A stretch of DNA of 64,000 nt from an uncultured Erythrobacter sp. (lineage in GTDB: Bacteria; Pseudomonadota; Alphaproteobacteria; Sphingomonadales; Sphingomonadaceae), in the NCBI GenBank assembly GCA_947488325.1, contig CANKYZ010000009.1:1-64000 (forward strand). Direction: 5' to 3'. Every line of letters starts with the position of its first letter. Position 1 is the stretch's first letter. The translations under genes and the position numbers were made by a program. Under the pieces are notes generated by a model, which made no database searches, was not told the origin of the DNA, and was given only the letters and a program-made list of their open reading frames with translations. Below are positions 17,828 through 28,314 of this stretch, one piece after another.

Positions 17828-18472
17828 TTAGCCGTTGATTACCGCGCGAAAAGCCTCGATCGCGGCAACTTCATCACCATTCCAAACTCCGCCTGACACG
17901 GCTAGAAAATCTGCACCCGCTGCAACTAGCGGCGCACAGTTCGCTGATGTGATCCCACCAACAGCCACCAACGGGATTTCGAACAGCTCAACCCAAAATT
18001 CGATCATTTCCAAGGTTGGACGTTCCGCATCACCTTTATCCTTGGTCGTCGAAGGGAAGAATGCACCGAACGCGATGTAGTCAGCGCCGGCCTCGCCCGC
18101 TTCCATCGCCAAATGTTTAGACGCATGGCACGTCACACCGATCTGGGCCTCGTGGCCCAACTCTTCACGGACTTCTTTTGGATCGCCGTCATCTTGGCCA
18201 AGATGCACCCCGTCCGCCTTCAGTCGTTTGGCAAGCGCTACATCGTCATTCACAATAAAAGCCACGTCGTGCGTCGCGCAGATTTCTTGCAATGGTTCAG
18301 CAAGCCGCGCAGCATCGTGTTGGTCCAGATCTTTCACGCGGAATTGGAAGGCCGTGACCAACCCCTCCCCAGCGATCAATGCACGTTCAAGTCGTTGCGG
18401 AAAACCGCCCGACACATCGAGCGGGGAGATCAGGTATAATTGGGTCGCTATTTCTTTCATGCAGCGCGCCAT
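17828..18472 (-). CDS. thiE: Thiamine phosphate synthase
   Basis: LKADGVHLGQDDGD, GADYIAFGAFFPSTTK, IPLVAVGGITSANCAPLVAAGADFLAVSGGV. Confidence 0.88.
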   Translation of the reverse strand: MARCMKEIATQLYLISPLDVSGGFPQRLERALIAGEGLVTAFQFRVKDLDQHDAARLAEPLQEICATHDVAFIVNDDVALAKRLKADGVHLGQDDGDPKEVREELGHEAQIGVTCHASKHLAMEAGEAGADYIAFGAFFPSTTKDKGDAERPTLEMIEFWVELFEIPLVAVGGITSANCAPLVAAGADFLAVSGGVWNGDEVAAIEAFRAVING

Positions 18473-18625
18473 AGCGGCATGAACTCACAACGCCAATAAA
18501 ACTGAAATATCAGGGCCTGCACATCAGACCGATATGGCTAACTGTCCAAGCACGGCACAGATCGAAAATTGGACCGACAAGGCCCCGCAATAACATGGTA
18601 TATGCCCTGTTAAGGAGTACGCCTG

Positions 18626-19027
18626 ATGTCTTGGTTGAACCGAATTCCCCTTGCAGCAATTGCAGCACTAGTGCTGATCGCAGCGCCCGCAAATGCGCAA
18701 GATTACATCACCGAAGATGTTGCCTTCTTTGAACGCGTCACTGTGGGTGAAATCGAAGTCACTCCATTCGGGATTGTGCGCGACCGGCGCTGTGCTGATA
18801 TCCGGTTCTGCACGCGCGAAAACACGCTAATAGTCTCAGTCCTGCTGCACAATTATCGCGGAGAAAACGAATTCGTTCTGAGGCTGGGCGAACCAACCGA
18901 AGTACCTGGCGGATTTCTAATCTTGCACGGTGCAGGCACCCGGCCCAGCCTTCGCGGCGCGATTCAACTAAGCGAATATGCGCTCACTTTGGAATTTGTC
19001 CCGCTAATCCTTGATTACGGGCGCTAG
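18626..19027 (+). CDS. Hypothetical secreted protein
   Basis: Signal peptide-like N-terminus and conserved Cys pair (DRRCADIRFCTREN). Confidence 0.65.
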   Translation: MSWLNRIPLAAIAALVLIAAPANAQDYITEDVAFFERVTVGEIEVTPFGIVRDRRCADIRFCTRENTLIVSVLLHNYRGENEFVLRLGEPTEVPGGFLILHGAGTRPSLRGAIQLSEYALTLEFVPLILDYGR

Positions 19028-19039
19028 TCAGTTTGCCCA

Positions 19040-19930
19040 TTACCCAGCAACGCTGGCGGTGGCGATTTGATCGATTGCTTTGCCCAGTGTGTCATCAAAC
19101 TCATCGTCAGACTGACCTTTGCGTAAATCCTGCAAGAGACCGCGGCTGAAGCTTGCAATCATTCCGCGATTCTTGGCCAGTTTGGCGCACGCTTCATCGG
19201 TCGTGAAGCCACCTGAAAGCGCGACGACACGCAAAACATTGGGATGCTCAACCGCCGGGATGTAATGCCCCGGCTTGACCGGAATTGACAGTTTCAGCAT
19301 CACTTTGCGGCCTTCTGGCAACGCATCAAGACCCTTCATAATTTCGCCGAGTAGAATGTCTTCGCCCGCTTCACGGTCCGCGGCCGTGATATCATATTCG
19401 GGCTCCAGCATCGGCATCAGCCCCGCATCCACGATTTGATTGCCAACTTCGAATTGTTGAGCAACCAAATCGGCAATCCCGCTGGGGTTGGCCGATTTGA
19501 TCACCGAACGCATTTTTGTGCCGAACATGCCGTTGCGTAGCGACTTTTCGAGTAATGCAGGCAATTTATCGAGTGGCTTCATCATCTGAATGCCGCCTGC
19601 TTCATCAGTGAGACCTTGGTCAATCTTGATAAAGGGGACAATTCCGCGCGATTTCAGTGCATCGGCTGTAGATTGCCCTTCGACTTCGCTATCCATCGTT
19701 CTTTCAAACAGGATCGCGCCGATCACACGACCGCTTCCAAAGCATGGCGACGTGATAACCCGGCTGCGCATTCCATGGATTTGCGCGAACATTTCTTCAT
19801 CACCGGACCATTCGTGATCTTCGACGCCATACCCACGCAGTGCCTTTGGCGTGGAACCACCTGACTGATCGAGCGCTGCGATAAAGCCTTGTCCGCCTGC
19901 AATCTTAGCGGTCATTTGGTCGATGATCAT
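19040..19930 (-). CDS. Class I fructose-bisphosphate aldolase
   Basis: GGQGFIAALDQSGGSTPKALRGYGV, VPFIKIDQGL, VMLKLSIPVKPG, RVVALSGGFTTDEACAKL. Confidence 0.92.
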   Translation of the reverse strand: MIIDQMTAKIAGGQGFIAALDQSGGSTPKALRGYGVEDHEWSGDEEMFAQIHGMRSRVITSPCFGSGRVIGAILFERTMDSEVEGQSTADALKSRGIVPFIKIDQGLTDEAGGIQMMKPLDKLPALLEKSLRNGMFGTKMRSVIKSANPSGIADLVAQQFEVGNQIVDAGLMPMLEPEYDITAADREAGEDILLGEIMKGLDALPEGRKVMLKLSIPVKPGHYIPAVEHPNVLRVVALSGGFTTDEACAKLAKNRGMIASFSRGLLQDLRKGQSDDEFDDTLGKAIDQIATASVAG

Positions 19931-20018
19931 GGCGTAAGGGCGCCTTTCATTTACGTGATTGAACTATATGCGAGGGGCCTTAGCCAGCGCTTTCGATACT
20001 CGCAACTCTGTACCCATG

Positions 20019-20492
20019 TCAGCGTGGTTTGAACCGCCGAATAATGCCGGTAAAGCTAAGAACGGACTTACCATCGCCAGTTATCAAACCACGCACAAAA
20101 ATTGTCTTACCGCCTCCGCGTGTGACCTCGCCGCGTGCTTCCATCAACGCTCCTGGCCCAGCTGCGCCCAAAAAGTCACTCGACAGGTTCATCGTTACCG
20201 CATTGCCATCCTCAAGCTCATCTGTGGCGATGGCAAACAGTGCGAAATCAGCAAACGTCATCAGGCACCCACCATGCATAAAGCCGGCTCCGTTCATATG
20301 GCGGTTCTCTGCCCGGAACGCGCTGAGATAGGAGCCGTCCTCCTCTCGCCGCATAAAGAACGGACCTGATCGCGTTTCATACGGATCGTGATTCCAATGA
20401 TACCATCCTGCGAATTCGCCATCTTTACAGGCAACCGCATTGCCGTAACCGTATTCGGTGGTGTCTGCAGCTATTGGCGTTGTTTCGGTCAT
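20019..20492 (-). CDS. PaaI-family/hotdog-fold thioesterase
   Basis: NGAGFMHGGCLMTFADFALFAIA hotdog motif. Confidence 0.85.
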   Translation of the reverse strand: MTETTPIAADTTEYGYGNAVACKDGEFAGWYHWNHDPYETRSGPFFMRREEDGSYLSAFRAENRHMNGAGFMHGGCLMTFADFALFAIATDELEDGNAVTMNLSSDFLGAAGPGALMEARGEVTRGGGKTIFVRGLITGDGKSVLSFTGIIRRFKPR

Positions 20493-21142
20493 GAATTGGC
20501 GCCTTTTATGGGCTTTCGAACAGCAACCAAATTAATCGCGACCGAGATACGCGTGCCACTGCCATGAAACGGTCGCACACAATGTTGTAGCCAGCTGGGG
20601 AACATCACGATCAGACCGGTATAGGGCCGAACCAATGGCTCGTTATTCTGGGCAGCGCCAGCCTCATTCGTGAGCCGAAGATCAGGGGCGGTCATCCGAA
20701 CCATCGGCATGCGCGGATCGCTTAACTGCAGTTCCCCACCCAATGTAGGCTCTGCCGATCCTTCATAGCCATCATCAATATACGCCACGGCTGACCAAAA
20801 ACTGCCAGGGTGACAGTGATATTGGTTGGCATTGGTTGGGCCGGAAACATTGGCCCACATTTCAGGCACCCAGCTGTATTCACGGCCTTCTTTTGCACCA
20901 ACATTGACATGGGCGTCATCTGCCATCGTCATCGCCTTATGCGCCAATGCACGCGCTGCTTCGCCGCCCCATTCGATCATTTTGGTGTTTGAATGCCACC
21001 CACCCAAATTGCTGATCTGAACACCGGCACTGTCTCGCGCCTGTTCTGTCAAAATCGCATCGCGGAGCACGCGAATACCCTCTGGGCTTTGCAGACGGTC
21101 AATTACAAAGGGGGTAGCAAATAGGTGACGCGTTTCACTCAT
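20489..21142 (-). CDS. 2OG-Fe(II) oxygenase-like protein (TIGR02466-type)
   Basis: WANVSGPTNANQYHCHPGSFWSAVAYID, PYTGLIVMFPSWLQHCVRPFHGSGTRISVAIN. Confidence 0.75.
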   Translation of the reverse strand: MSETRHLFATPFVIDRLQSPEGIRVLRDAILTEQARDSAGVQISNLGGWHSNTKMIEWGGEAARALAHKAMTMADDAHVNVGAKEGREYSWVPEMWANVSGPTNANQYHCHPGSFWSAVAYIDDGYEGSAEPTLGGELQLSDPRMPMVRMTAPDLRLTNEAGAAQNNEPLVRPYTGLIVMFPSWLQHCVRPFHGSGTRISVAINLVAVRKPIKGANS

Positions 21143-21182
21143 GATCTATCCCTATAATCCAAGTGCAGCCCAGAGCCACAAT

Positions 21183-21611
21183 TTAGCGCCAGAGCTGCAT
21201 TGCTCGGATCGCATCAAAGAGTTCGGTGCGTTTTTCGACGGGGGAAAGGCTGCGTTCTGCGAGCAACCATTTGCGGCGGACTGTGCCTCTGCGCCACAAA
21301 TCAGTGACAAGGAAATTGCCAGACCATACCTGCCGACCCAATCTCAACTCAAGCTCCACATGTGCAGAAAACCATACATTGTTGCCATATTTGCGCGCAG
21401 TCACTTCCTGAAAACGAAAGGACTCGCACAAGAATTCGTCTGCCATACCTGCAACAAAACTGGCCCGATCAAGCAAGACAGGCGGCTTGATCCCGAACAT
21501 GAAAATGCAATCACTTGAGACCATCGATTTGAAATCACGCGCGTCGCGGTGAACCCATGCCCGCATGAGCCGGTTTTCGAGAACCTCAAAGTTCTGTTCG
21601 ATGTCAGACAT
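21183..21611 (-). CDS. SnoaL/NTF2-like (DUF4440-type) protein
   Basis: MSDIEQNFEVLENRLMRAWVHRDARDFKSMVSSDCIFMFG; start moved to Met at 21611. Confidence 0.7.
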   Translation of the reverse strand: MSDIEQNFEVLENRLMRAWVHRDARDFKSMVSSDCIFMFGIKPPVLLDRASFVAGMADEFLCESFRFQEVTARKYGNNVWFSAHVELELRLGRQVWSGNFLVTDLWRRGTVRRKWLLAERSLSPVEKRTELFDAIRAMQLWR

Positions 21612-22812
21612 TGCTGGCAACCAAGGCTGCAACGCCAGGCAGTTCTTTGCCTTCCATCCATTCAAGGAATGCGCCGCCAGCGGTTGAGATATATGTCACA
21701 TCATTGGTGACCCCCGCTTGAGCCAGCGCCGCGACAGTGTCTCCGCCACCAGCCACACTGATGAGCGAGCCTTCCGATGTCAGCGCCGCCGCTGTTCGGG
21801 CAAGTGCTACCGTGGCGGCGTCAAATGGCTCTGTCTCAAACGCTCCAAGCGGGCCGTTCCACACCAGTGTCCGGCAAGTCTTGAGCACATCAGCCAATGC
21901 TTCAACCGCGCTGGCACCAATGTCCAAAATCATCTCATCTTCAGCGACTTCGTGGACGTTGCATGTCCGCAGGCTGGGTGGGTTTGCAGTGAATTCTTTC
22001 GACACGACCACGTCATAAGGCAGGTGCACAGTGCAGCCCGCATGATCAGCGGCGTCCAAAATGCGCGAGGCAGTGTCGGTGAGATCATGTTCACAAAGCG
22101 ACTTACCCACATTCACCCCGCGCGCTGCAAGGAATGTGTTCGCCATGCCGCCGCCAATGATCAGATGCTGGACCCGTCCGACGAGATTTTCGAGCACACC
22201 AAGCTTACTCGACACCTTAGCCCCGCCAACAACCGCAGCAACAGGAGCCTCAGGATTGCCAAGTGCTGCATCGAGCGCCTTCAATTCTGCTTCCATCGCG
22301 CGGCCTGCATAAGACGGCAGGAAGTGCGTGATGCCCTCTGTCGAAGCATGGGCGCGGTGTGCAGCACTGAACGCGTCATTCACAAAGAAATCGCCATGCG
22401 CTGCGATGGCCTGCGCTAAGCTGGAGTCATTGGTATCCTCGCCCGGCCAAAACCGCGTGTTGTCGAGCAAACCAATATCGCCATCGGCCAAGATGCCGAT
22501 CGACTGTTCGACCACTGGACCGGCAATTTCTGGGATGAACATCAGTTCCTTGCCCAGCACTTCTTCGACATCACCCACGACCATGCTGGTCGAAAGCATC
22601 GAAGACCGCTTTCCGCCCGGACGCCCGAAATGCGCGAGCAGCAGCACTTTCGCGCCGCGCTCGCTCAGTTCGAGAATGGTCGGTTTAACGGCCTCAACCC
22701 GCGTAACGTCAGTTGCCGACCCGCCATTCATCGGCAGATTCAGATCAACGCGGACAAGAGCGACCATCCCCGTCACGTCACCCAGATCATCAAGCGTTTT
22801 GAATGCGGCCAT
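21604..22812 (-). CDS. pgk: Phosphoglycerate kinase
   Basis: VALVRVDLNLPMNGG, LLLAHFGRPGG, VGGAKVSSKLGVLENL, VWNGPLGAFE, VAGGGDTVAAL. Confidence 0.97.
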   Translation of the reverse strand: MAAFKTLDDLGDVTGMVALVRVDLNLPMNGGSATDVTRVEAVKPTILELSERGAKVLLLAHFGRPGGKRSSMLSTSMVVGDVEEVLGKELMFIPEIAGPVVEQSIGILADGDIGLLDNTRFWPGEDTNDSSLAQAIAAHGDFFVNDAFSAAHRAHASTEGITHFLPSYAGRAMEAELKALDAALGNPEAPVAAVVGGAKVSSKLGVLENLVGRVQHLIIGGGMANTFLAARGVNVGKSLCEHDLTDTASRILDAADHAGCTVHLPYDVVVSKEFTANPPSLRTCNVHEVAEDEMILDIGASAVEALADVLKTCRTLVWNGPLGAFETEPFDAATVALARTAAALTSEGSLISVAGGGDTVAALAQAGVTNDVTYISTAGGAFLEWMEGKELPGVAALVASNV

Positions 22813-22825
22813 TATTTTGCGCCTT

Positions 22826-23836
22826 TTAGAGAAACTTCGCCATCACACCGGCAGTGTCGATCATGCGGTTGGAAAAACCCCACTCATTGTCATACCAACT
22901 GACAACGCGCGCCAATTTGCCTTCCATGACGGAAGTTTCGAGGCTGTCCACGGTCGAGCTGGCCGGATGATGGTTGAAATCGGAAGAGACAAGCGGCTGG
23001 TCGGTGTAATCGAGAACACTGGCCATCGGGCCAGCTTCCGAAGCCGTCTTCAATGCCGCGTTGAGTTCTTCTGCGGTCGTATCACGGCCCGGCTGGAACG
23101 TTAGATCGACGAGCGACACATTCGGAGTTGGCACGCGGATCGAAGAACCATCAAGCTTGCCCGCCAATTCTGGCAAAACCAGACCAACCGCGCGTGCTGC
23201 GCCAGTGGTAGTCGGGATCATATTCTGCGCGCCGCCGCGTGCGCGGCGCATATCGCTATGCATCTGGTCCAGCATGCGCTGATCATTGGTGTAAGAGTGA
23301 ATTGTGGTCATGAAGCCACGCTCAATACCAACAAGATCGTTCAGCACCTTCGCAACCGGTGACAGGCAATTGGTTGTACAGCTTGCATTGGAGACAATCA
23401 CATCATCAGCAGTCAACACGTCGTGGTTCACACCGTAAACGATGGTCGCGGACACGTTCTTTGCTGGAGCAGAGATCAAAACCCGTTTTGCGCCCGCGGT
23501 GATGTGAGGCGCGGCAGCCTCGTGGCTTTGGAAGAAGCCTGTGCATTCCAAAACAATGTCGATGCCCTGTGCAGCATGCGGCAGATTGCCGGGGTCACGC
23601 TCGCTCGTCACAGCAATGCTCTTGCCATTCACGATAATCGCGCCGTCTCCGACCTTTACCGTGCCGGGGAAGCGGCCATGGGTGCTGTCATACTGGAACA
23701 ATAGCGCGTTAGATTTGGTGTCGGCCAGATCGTTGATCGAGATTAATTCAAGATCATCGTCGTTACGCTCCAAAATGGCGCGCGCTACAAGCCGCCCGAT
23801 GCGGCCAAAACCGTTGATTGCAACCTTCGTCGCCAT
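22826..23836 (-). CDS. gap: Type I glyceraldehyde-3-phosphate dehydrogenase
   Basis: KVAINGFGRIGRLVARA, SNASCTTNCLSPVAKVL, SWYDNEWGFSNRMID. Confidence 0.98.
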   Translation of the reverse strand: MATKVAINGFGRIGRLVARAILERNDDDLELISINDLADTKSNALLFQYDSTHGRFPGTVKVGDGAIIVNGKSIAVTSERDPGNLPHAAQGIDIVLECTGFFQSHEAAAPHITAGAKRVLISAPAKNVSATIVYGVNHDVLTADDVIVSNASCTTNCLSPVAKVLNDLVGIERGFMTTIHSYTNDQRMLDQMHSDMRRARGGAQNMIPTTTGAARAVGLVLPELAGKLDGSSIRVPTPNVSLVDLTFQPGRDTTAEELNAALKTASEAGPMASVLDYTDQPLVSSDFNHHPASSTVDSLETSVMEGKLARVVSWYDNEWGFSNRMIDTAGVMAKFL

Positions 23837-23851
23837 AATAAAGACTCCCGT

Positions 23852-25861
23852 TTAGCCGTTCAATTTGTTGTAAATCTGGGGGATGATAGCATCCACAGTG
23901 AAACCGAAATGAGCGAACAGATCGCTCGCCGGGGCCGACCCGCCAAAACTGTCCATGCCGATATTGACGCCGTCACGCCCAGTATAACGTTCCCAACCCA
24001 AAGTGCTGCCTGCTTCGATGGAAACGATCAACGCATCTTTGGGCAGGACATCCGCTTTATAAGTGTCATCCTGCGCATCGAACAATTCAGTGCATGGCAT
24101 GGATACAACATCGGCACCAATACCCTCTTCTTCAAGCCTGTCAGCGCAGGCCATTGCCAAGGCTACTTCGCTGCCGGATGCCACAATCACAACTTTGAGT
24201 GCAGCCGTTGCAGCGCGCAAGCGATAGCCACCCTTGGCACTACGATTGCTGGCCATAGTCCATGTTTCATCGCCCCCACCATAATTGGCACCCCGCAATT
24301 GCGGCAGACCCTGACGTGACAACGCCAGCACCGAAGGCGTTTCCGGTGTGGAGAGAGCGTAGGCCCAGCATTCTGCTGTCTCGATCGTGTCGCATGGGCG
24401 GAATGTATTGAGGTTCGGGATCAAACGCAGGCTCATCACCTGTTCAACCGGTTGGTGCGTTGGCCCATCTTCACCCAGCCCGATGCTGTCATGCGTCATC
24501 ACATAGACGACCTGCGTCTTTTGAAGCGCCGATAAGCGGATCGCATTGCGGCAATAATCGCTGAAGATCAGGAACGTTCCGCCATAAGGCATCACGCCGC
24601 CATGCAGTGCCATACCATTCATCGCAGCGGCCATGCCGAATTCACGGATGCCATAATAGACATAGCGGCCCGAATAATCGCCCGCTGTAAATGGCAGCGT
24701 ACTCGGCGTTTTGGTGTTGTTCGACCCGGTAAGATCAGCCGATCCGCCGATCATCTGCGGCAATGCTGCGGTCAGCGGATTCAGCGCCATTTCAGACGCT
24801 TTGCGTGTTGCAACCTTTTGCGGCTCTGCGGCGAGCGCCCGGATATGTCCCTCAATCGCGGTGCCTGCATGATCGGCAACGCCCGTCATCTGGCTTTCAA
24901 ACGCGGCGCGTTTGTCTGATGCGGTAAGGCGTTGCTCCCATGCACTACGCGCTTTTGCTCCTGCAGCACCGGTGGCCCGCCAATCAGCGACGATGTCGGC
25001 AGGCACGTCAAACGGCTCAGAAGTCCAGCCCAACACTTCACGGGCGGCAGCAATCTCGTCTGCCCCCAGAGGCGCGCCGTGAGTAGCACTGGTGCCCTGT
25101 TTGTTTGGGGCACCCTTACCAATCACAGTCTTGCACGCGATCAAGGACGGGCGGCTGTCAGCCTTCGCCTCTGCGATTGCGCGCTCAATATCGTCAAAAT
25201 CGTGCCCGTCGCAGCTAACAACATGCCAACCCGCCGCTTTGTAACGCGCCTTCACATCTTCGCTGGTTGAAAGATCAGCCGATCCATCAATGGTGATGCT
25301 GTTATCATCCCACAGCACGTTCAACTGGCCCAGATGCAGATGCCCGGCAAGGCCGATGGCCTCGTGATTGATGCCTTCCATCAGGCACCCGTCACCCGCG
25401 ATCACCCAAGTGCGGTGGTCAACCAGATCATCGCCGAATGTCGCATTCAAGTGCCGCTCTGCCATCGCCATGCCGACCGCCATGGCAAGCCCTTGACCCA
25501 GCGGGCCTGTTGTCGATTCCACTCCGTCGAGAAGGAAATTTTCAGGGTGGCCCGCGCAAGGTGAACCCATCTGGCGGAAATTTCGGATGTCATCCATCGT
25601 CGGCCGCGCATAACCAGATAAATGCAACAGGCTGTAAATCAGCATTGAGCCATGCCCAGCGGACAGCACAAACCGATCCCGGTCCGCCCAATCAGGACGT
25701 GCCGGATCGAATTTCAGATGCCGAGAGAAAAGCACGCTAGCCACATCTGCCATGCCCATAGGCATTCCAGGGTGGCCAGAATTGGCGGCTTGCACAGCGT
25801 CCATCGATAAAGCGCGGATAGCATTGGCCATCGGTTGAAGGCGGGCGGCATCAATGGTCAT
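23852..25861 (-). CDS. tkt: Transketolase
   Basis: [58 protein letters not shown]; start moved to [17 protein letters not shown]. Confidence 0.97.
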   Translation of the reverse strand: MTIDAARLQPMANAIRALSMDAVQAANSGHPGMPMGMADVASVLFSRHLKFDPARPDWADRDRFVLSAGHGSMLIYSLLHLSGYARPTMDDIRNFRQMGSPCAGHPENFLLDGVESTTGPLGQGLAMAVGMAMAERHLNATFGDDLVDHRTWVIAGDGCLMEGINHEAIGLAGHLHLGQLNVLWDDNSITIDGSADLSTSEDVKARYKAAGWHVVSCDGHDFDDIERAIAEAKADSRPSLIACKTVIGKGAPNKQGTSATHGAPLGADEIAAAREVLGWTSEPFDVPADIVADWRATGAAGAKARSAWEQRLTASDKRAAFESQMTGVADHAGTAIEGHIRALAAEPQKVATRKASEMALNPLTAALPQMIGGSADLTGSNNTKTPSTLPFTAGDYSGRYVYYGIREFGMAAAMNGMALHGGVMPYGGTFLIFSDYCRNAIRLSALQKTQVVYVMTHDSIGLGEDGPTHQPVEQVMSLRLIPNLNTFRPCDTIETAECWAYALSTPETPSVLALSRQGLPQLRGANYGGGDETWTMASNRSAKGGYRLRAATAALKVVIVASGSEVALAMACADRLEEEGIGADVVSMPCTELFDAQDDTYKADVLPKDALIVSIEAGSTLGWERYTGRDGVNIGMDSFGGSAPASDLFAHFGFTVDAIIPQIYNKLNG

Positions 25862-26150
25862 ATTGCGGGAACGCTCCTGCTGCGTGTTTCCAGCGCGATC
25901 CGAGGATGGATTGAGCCAAAACACCAATAGTAAGGCGGGCCGAACCGGCGATTCGATCCCTAAAAGTGATGCGAATTGCCATTGCTTAGCGGCCCCAAGA
26001 GGTCAACACTTTGCCCCGCTGGTTCCCCCATAGGTTCTGAACCATCTCCACAAATTCGATCCAAAGCGTCGGGTTTTGTCGAGAGCACTTATCAACAGGG
26101 CCACGCAACACTTTGCGAAACGTCACATTCTTGGTATTTCTATCGCCACT

Positions 26151-26372
26151 ATGAACGCTGGTCGGATCGAAGGAGCGATGGCTCGCATCAATGCCGCGAT
26201 GAAACGGATCGAAGTTGCGCGCCCGCAGTATGGTGATGTGACACCTGACACTACAGACAATTCCGGTTCTGCTCGCGTCATGGCACTGGTCAACGCGCAT
26301 GAGAAATTGCGCGAAGAAGTGGCTGATACTATTGGTGAAATCGACTCATTGATTGATGAGTTAGGTCAATGA
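26151..26372 (+). CDS. Small hypothetical coiled-coil protein upstream of zapA
   Basis: Short acidic helical ORF MNAGRIEGAMARINAAMKRIEVARPQ... immediately before zapA. Confidence 0.65.
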   Translation: MNAGRIEGAMARINAAMKRIEVARPQYGDVTPDTTDNSGSARVMALVNAHEKLREEVADTIGEIDSLIDELGQ

Positions 26373-26382
26373 GCTTGCTGAA

Positions 26383-26961
26383 ATGAGCGAAGTCCGCATC
26401 AAGATCGGTCCAAAGACCTACCCTATCGCTTGTGGTCCAGGTGAAGAGAAACAAGTCGCAAAGCTGGGCGCACTGATCGACGAACACTATGCCAAACTGG
26501 GCGATGCGCGCGCTCCGTTAGAAGCTCAGAATATCGTCTTCGCAGCTTTGTTCATGGCTGACGAATTATCTGAAGCTCGCAGTTCTGCCAGCGATGCCCA
26601 CGCGAATCTTGCCGAAGTGCAGCAGGAATTGCAGCGCGCCAAAGACGATGCCGCCAATGCTGAAAAGCAAGCCCAATCCAGAATTGACGAACAAAAAGAA
26701 AAGGCTGGCGGAAAAAAAACTGAACTGCGCGAAGAGATTGAAACTTTGCGCAAGGCGGAAGAACGGGCGCGAAAAGACAATGACAAACTAAAGGCTGAAA
26801 TCGCCGAAATGCAGGAAAGTGCGCGCCACCAGCATGATATGTTTGGTGGCCCTGCAGAGGATGCCGCATTGTCCGAAGTGCTTGTCGAAAAGCTGGAAGC
26901 GCTGGCCAAACGTGCTGAAGCGACTGCGAGCAAGCTTGAAGGTCAGGCCGGTTCACACTAA
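26383..26961 (+). CDS. zapA: Cell division protein ZapA
   Basis: MSEVRIKIGPKTYPIACGPGEEKQVAKLGALIDEHYAKLGD...NIVFAALFMADELSEA then coiled coil; followed by 6S RNA and 5-FCL. Confidence 0.9.
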   Translation: MSEVRIKIGPKTYPIACGPGEEKQVAKLGALIDEHYAKLGDARAPLEAQNIVFAALFMADELSEARSSASDAHANLAEVQQELQRAKDDAANAEKQAQSRIDEQKEKAGGKKTELREEIETLRKAEERARKDNDKLKAEIAEMQESARHQHDMFGGPAEDAALSEVLVEKLEALAKRAEATASKLEGQAGSH

Positions 26962-26964
26962 CTC

Positions 26965-27150
26965 TAGTGGCGGCGGGGCTGCTCGATACGAGCCACTGAA
27001 AATCCCTGAGGCTATAAGCAATCCAAGGGAGCTGTCCCTTCCTAGGTTCACGGGCCAATGCGTTCTTCGGAGCGGACCTCTGGGACCCGGGTAAACGGCA
27101 CCCACCTGACTCTTCGGCGTCAGAGGATTTCCCGGCAACGACCCATAGTG
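26965..27150 (+). ncRNA. ssrS: 6S RNA
   Basis: Non-coding GC-rich structured segment exactly between zapA and 5-formyltetrahydrofolate cyclo-ligase, the standard ssrS position in proteobacteria; ends approximate. Confidence 0.8.
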
Positions 27151-27237
27151 GTCCCGTCATTTTGGTTTTGCGCACCCCATCAGAACTGCAAAGCTCTCAC
27201 ACTTGCGGCTTTTGTGGTCGAAGACTACTTCGCGCAA

Positions 27238-27819
27238 ATGAAAGCACTCCCGAACAAATCCGAATTGCGCAATGCGCTCCGCAAAGTCCGGCGTGAGCAT
27301 GTGGCGGCGCAGTCTGATGCTATTCGCGCTTTACCGTTCAATCGCCCCCCTGCCCCGCTGGTTGAAAGTTTACCGGCCAAGGCAGTGATCGGGTTGTACC
27401 ACTCGACCCCGCATGAGGCTCCAGCTGGTGGCTATGCGCGGTTCTTTCACGACGTAGGTCACACAATCGCGCTCCCCCACTTTGACGGTTTGGACGCGCC
27501 GATGGCTTTTCGAGTGCATTCAGATCCGCATGGCGAGAGCGATCTAGAACCCGGTCCATTCGATTTGAAACAACCCTCAGCGGACGCCGCTGAAATCACA
27601 CCTGACGTGCTGTTCGTGCCTTTGGTCGGCTTTACAGTGGAGCTCGCGCGGCTTGGCCAAGGCGGGGGGCATTATGATCGCTGGCTGGTGCAGAATCCGG
27701 GCGTAAAAGCGATTGGCATGGCGTGGGACGCGCAATTGGTGGAAACGCTGCCAACAGAGCCGCATGACATGGCTCTGGACGCTGTCGTGACACCAACCCG
27801 ACTGTATGGACTGATCTGA
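27238..27819 (+). CDS. 5-formyltetrahydrofolate cyclo-ligase
   Basis: NALRKVRREHVAAQ..., VGFTVELARLGQGGGHYDRWL; start moved downstream of the 6S RNA (ATG 27238). Confidence 0.93.
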   Translation: MKALPNKSELRNALRKVRREHVAAQSDAIRALPFNRPPAPLVESLPAKAVIGLYHSTPHEAPAGGYARFFHDVGHTIALPHFDGLDAPMAFRVHSDPHGESDLEPGPFDLKQPSADAAEITPDVLFVPLVGFTVELARLGQGGGHYDRWLVQNPGVKAIGMAWDAQLVETLPTEPHDMALDAVVTPTRLYGLI

Positions 27820-28073
27820 TGCGCGAAACACCAACTTGGAGAATTCCGTTTGGCGTGATTAGCCTGTTCATCGGGTTGATGATCTACGGCATCATTATCG
27901 CCCGTTATGCACCCAGTATTATCGGCAGCTGGCCCGGCCTTGCGCAGGCCGCAGTCTACCTGCTTCTGGGCCTAATCTGGCTGTTGCCGCTAAAGCGCTT
28001 TCTGATCTGGATGGAGACCGGCAATTGGTCAGCACCATCAGCCAACGCAGACAAAACAGATCAACCACGCTGA
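27819..28073 (+). CDS. DUF2842-type small membrane protein
   Basis: MRETPTWRIPFGVISLFIGLMIYGIIIARYAPSIIGSWPGLAQAAVYLLLGLIWLLPLKRFLIWMETG; two TM segments. Confidence 0.8.
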   Translation: MRETPTWRIPFGVISLFIGLMIYGIIIARYAPSIIGSWPGLAQAAVYLLLGLIWLLPLKRFLIWMETGNWSAPSANADKTDQPR

Positions 28074-28140
28074 ACGGCGCTGAGCTTGCCCCAAAGGGCT
28101 ATTCACAATTCCAGTCAGCTGAGAAAAACTGGGTCCCAAG

Positions 28141-28217
<77 letters not shown>

Positions 28218-28314
28218 ATAATGTGGGTTTGCACCGCTTGGGAGCGAGGCCATTAGGCCCCGCGTGATTTGCTGTCAACGCCTCTGACAGCCATTTCGCA
28301 TCATTTTCGGAACA

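Noticed and set aside
22328-23104. 258 aa plus-strand ORF across pgk/gap junction; also 21718-22419
   Set aside because: Antisense to conserved glycolytic genes; spurious open frames.
27058-27237. N-terminal extension of the 5-FCL ORF
   Set aside because: Runs through the 6S RNA gene; real start is ATG 27238 (MKALPNKSEL).
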